A DNA stretch of 64,000 bases from Rhizobium deserti (GTDB taxonomy: Bacteria > Pseudomonadota > Alphaproteobacteria > Rhizobiales > Rhizobiaceae), in assembly GCF_004358025.1 (NCBI RefSeq), contig NZ_SMTL01000003.1:496001-560000 (forward strand). The letters are read 5' to 3'. The position numbers and the translations under genes were made by a program. This document shows, one piece after another, positions 63,939 to 64,000 of the stretch (positions within the stretch are counted from its first letter, which is position 1; each line of letters begins with the position of its first letter). The notes below the pieces were generated by a model. The model saw only the letters and a program-made list of their open reading frames with translations. It searched no databases and was not told the DNA's origin.

Positions 63939-64000
63939 CCGATCTCGCCACCTATAATTTCGCTTACCTGGACGAACAAACGAAGCGGATGATCCGCCGG
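63935..64000 (+). CDS. phnJ: Phosphonate C-P lyase radical SAM subunit PhnJ (N-terminal 22 codons only)
   Basis: GTG at 63935 overlaps the phnI stop. The visible residues MTDLATYNFAYLDEQTKRM and a following IRR match the N-terminus of PhnJ, the radical SAM enzyme that breaks the C-P bond. The rest is outside the window. Identity rests on gene order and the short match. Confidence 0.9.
   Translation, partial: MTDLATYNFAYLDEQTKRMIRR

Noticed and set aside
1..64000. CRISPR arrays, insertion sequences, rRNA genes, prophage
   Set aside because: No regularly spaced direct repeats, no transposase or integrase, no phage structural genes and no rRNA sequence were recognised.

Overview
The window looks like a stretch of chromosome from a Rhizobiaceae-type alphaproteobacterium (Rhizobium, Agrobacterium or a relative). 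The reasons are consistently GC-rich coding sequence, a complete Tad/Cpa pilus locus, a YejABEF peptide importer, an LpsL-type UDP-glucuronate epimerase, a phn C-P lyase operon run by PhnF, and several short conserved proteins typical of that family, such as a DUF6481-like protein and a DUF1236 protein. Species cannot be fixed from the sequence alone. I see no rRNA, CRISPR array, prophage or insertion sequence; most of the window reads as core chromosome.

Layout. 1-8.6 kb: the 5' part of a GGDEF/EAL c-di-GMP protein translationally coupled to a periplasmic molybdopterin-fold protein, a small membrane protein, a 3-hydroxyisobutyrate-dehydrogenase-like enzyme, a SelW-like protein, tRNA-Leu(CAG) followed by a YciE remnant, small conserved proteins, a cold-shock protein and an old yellow enzyme. 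8.6-17 kb: an Mfd-architecture helicase, an epoxide-hydrolase-like enzyme, a cytochrome c, and a peptidase cluster (M17 aminopeptidase, MarR regulator, NlpC/P60). 17-29.5 kb: the Tad pilus locus. TadD and a membrane-anchored phosphatase lie on the plus strand; flp-cpaABCDEF-tadBC lie on the minus strand; a stand-alone secretin N-domain protein and two TadE-like pseudopilins lie on the plus strand.

29.5-41.3 kb: a nucleoside salvage super-locus made of two convergent units, deoB-add-upp on the plus strand and BMP-type nucleoside ABC transporter-cdd-punA-deoC-deoA on the minus strand. Imported nucleosides can be deaminated (add, cdd), phosphorolysed (punA, deoA), and the pentose phosphate passed through DeoB and DeoC into central metabolism. 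41.5-47.9 kb: msrA, a membrane protein, tRNA-Ser(GGA), UDP-glucuronate epimerase, an orphan response regulator, a DUF1236 protein, pncB, a second small membrane protein and a GhrA-type reductase. 48-54.7 kb: the yejABEF operon, which has a PIN-domain toxin-antitoxin-like pair between yejE and yejF with both flanking overlaps intact. 54.8-60.8 kb: mepA, mgsA, glk, an ABC exporter, dapB and gpmA. 60.8-64 kb: phnF divergent from phnGHIJ, cut by the window edge.

The points most worth following up are the PIN pair embedded in yejABEF, an intrinsic terminator between the BMP gene and its ATPase gene, a 15-codon coupled leader ORF in the same operon, the GGDEF/EAL-molybdopterin-fold pair, two look-alike single-pass proteins with Pro/Ala/Thr tails about 44 kb apart, and the palindromes upstream of phnG and deoC.
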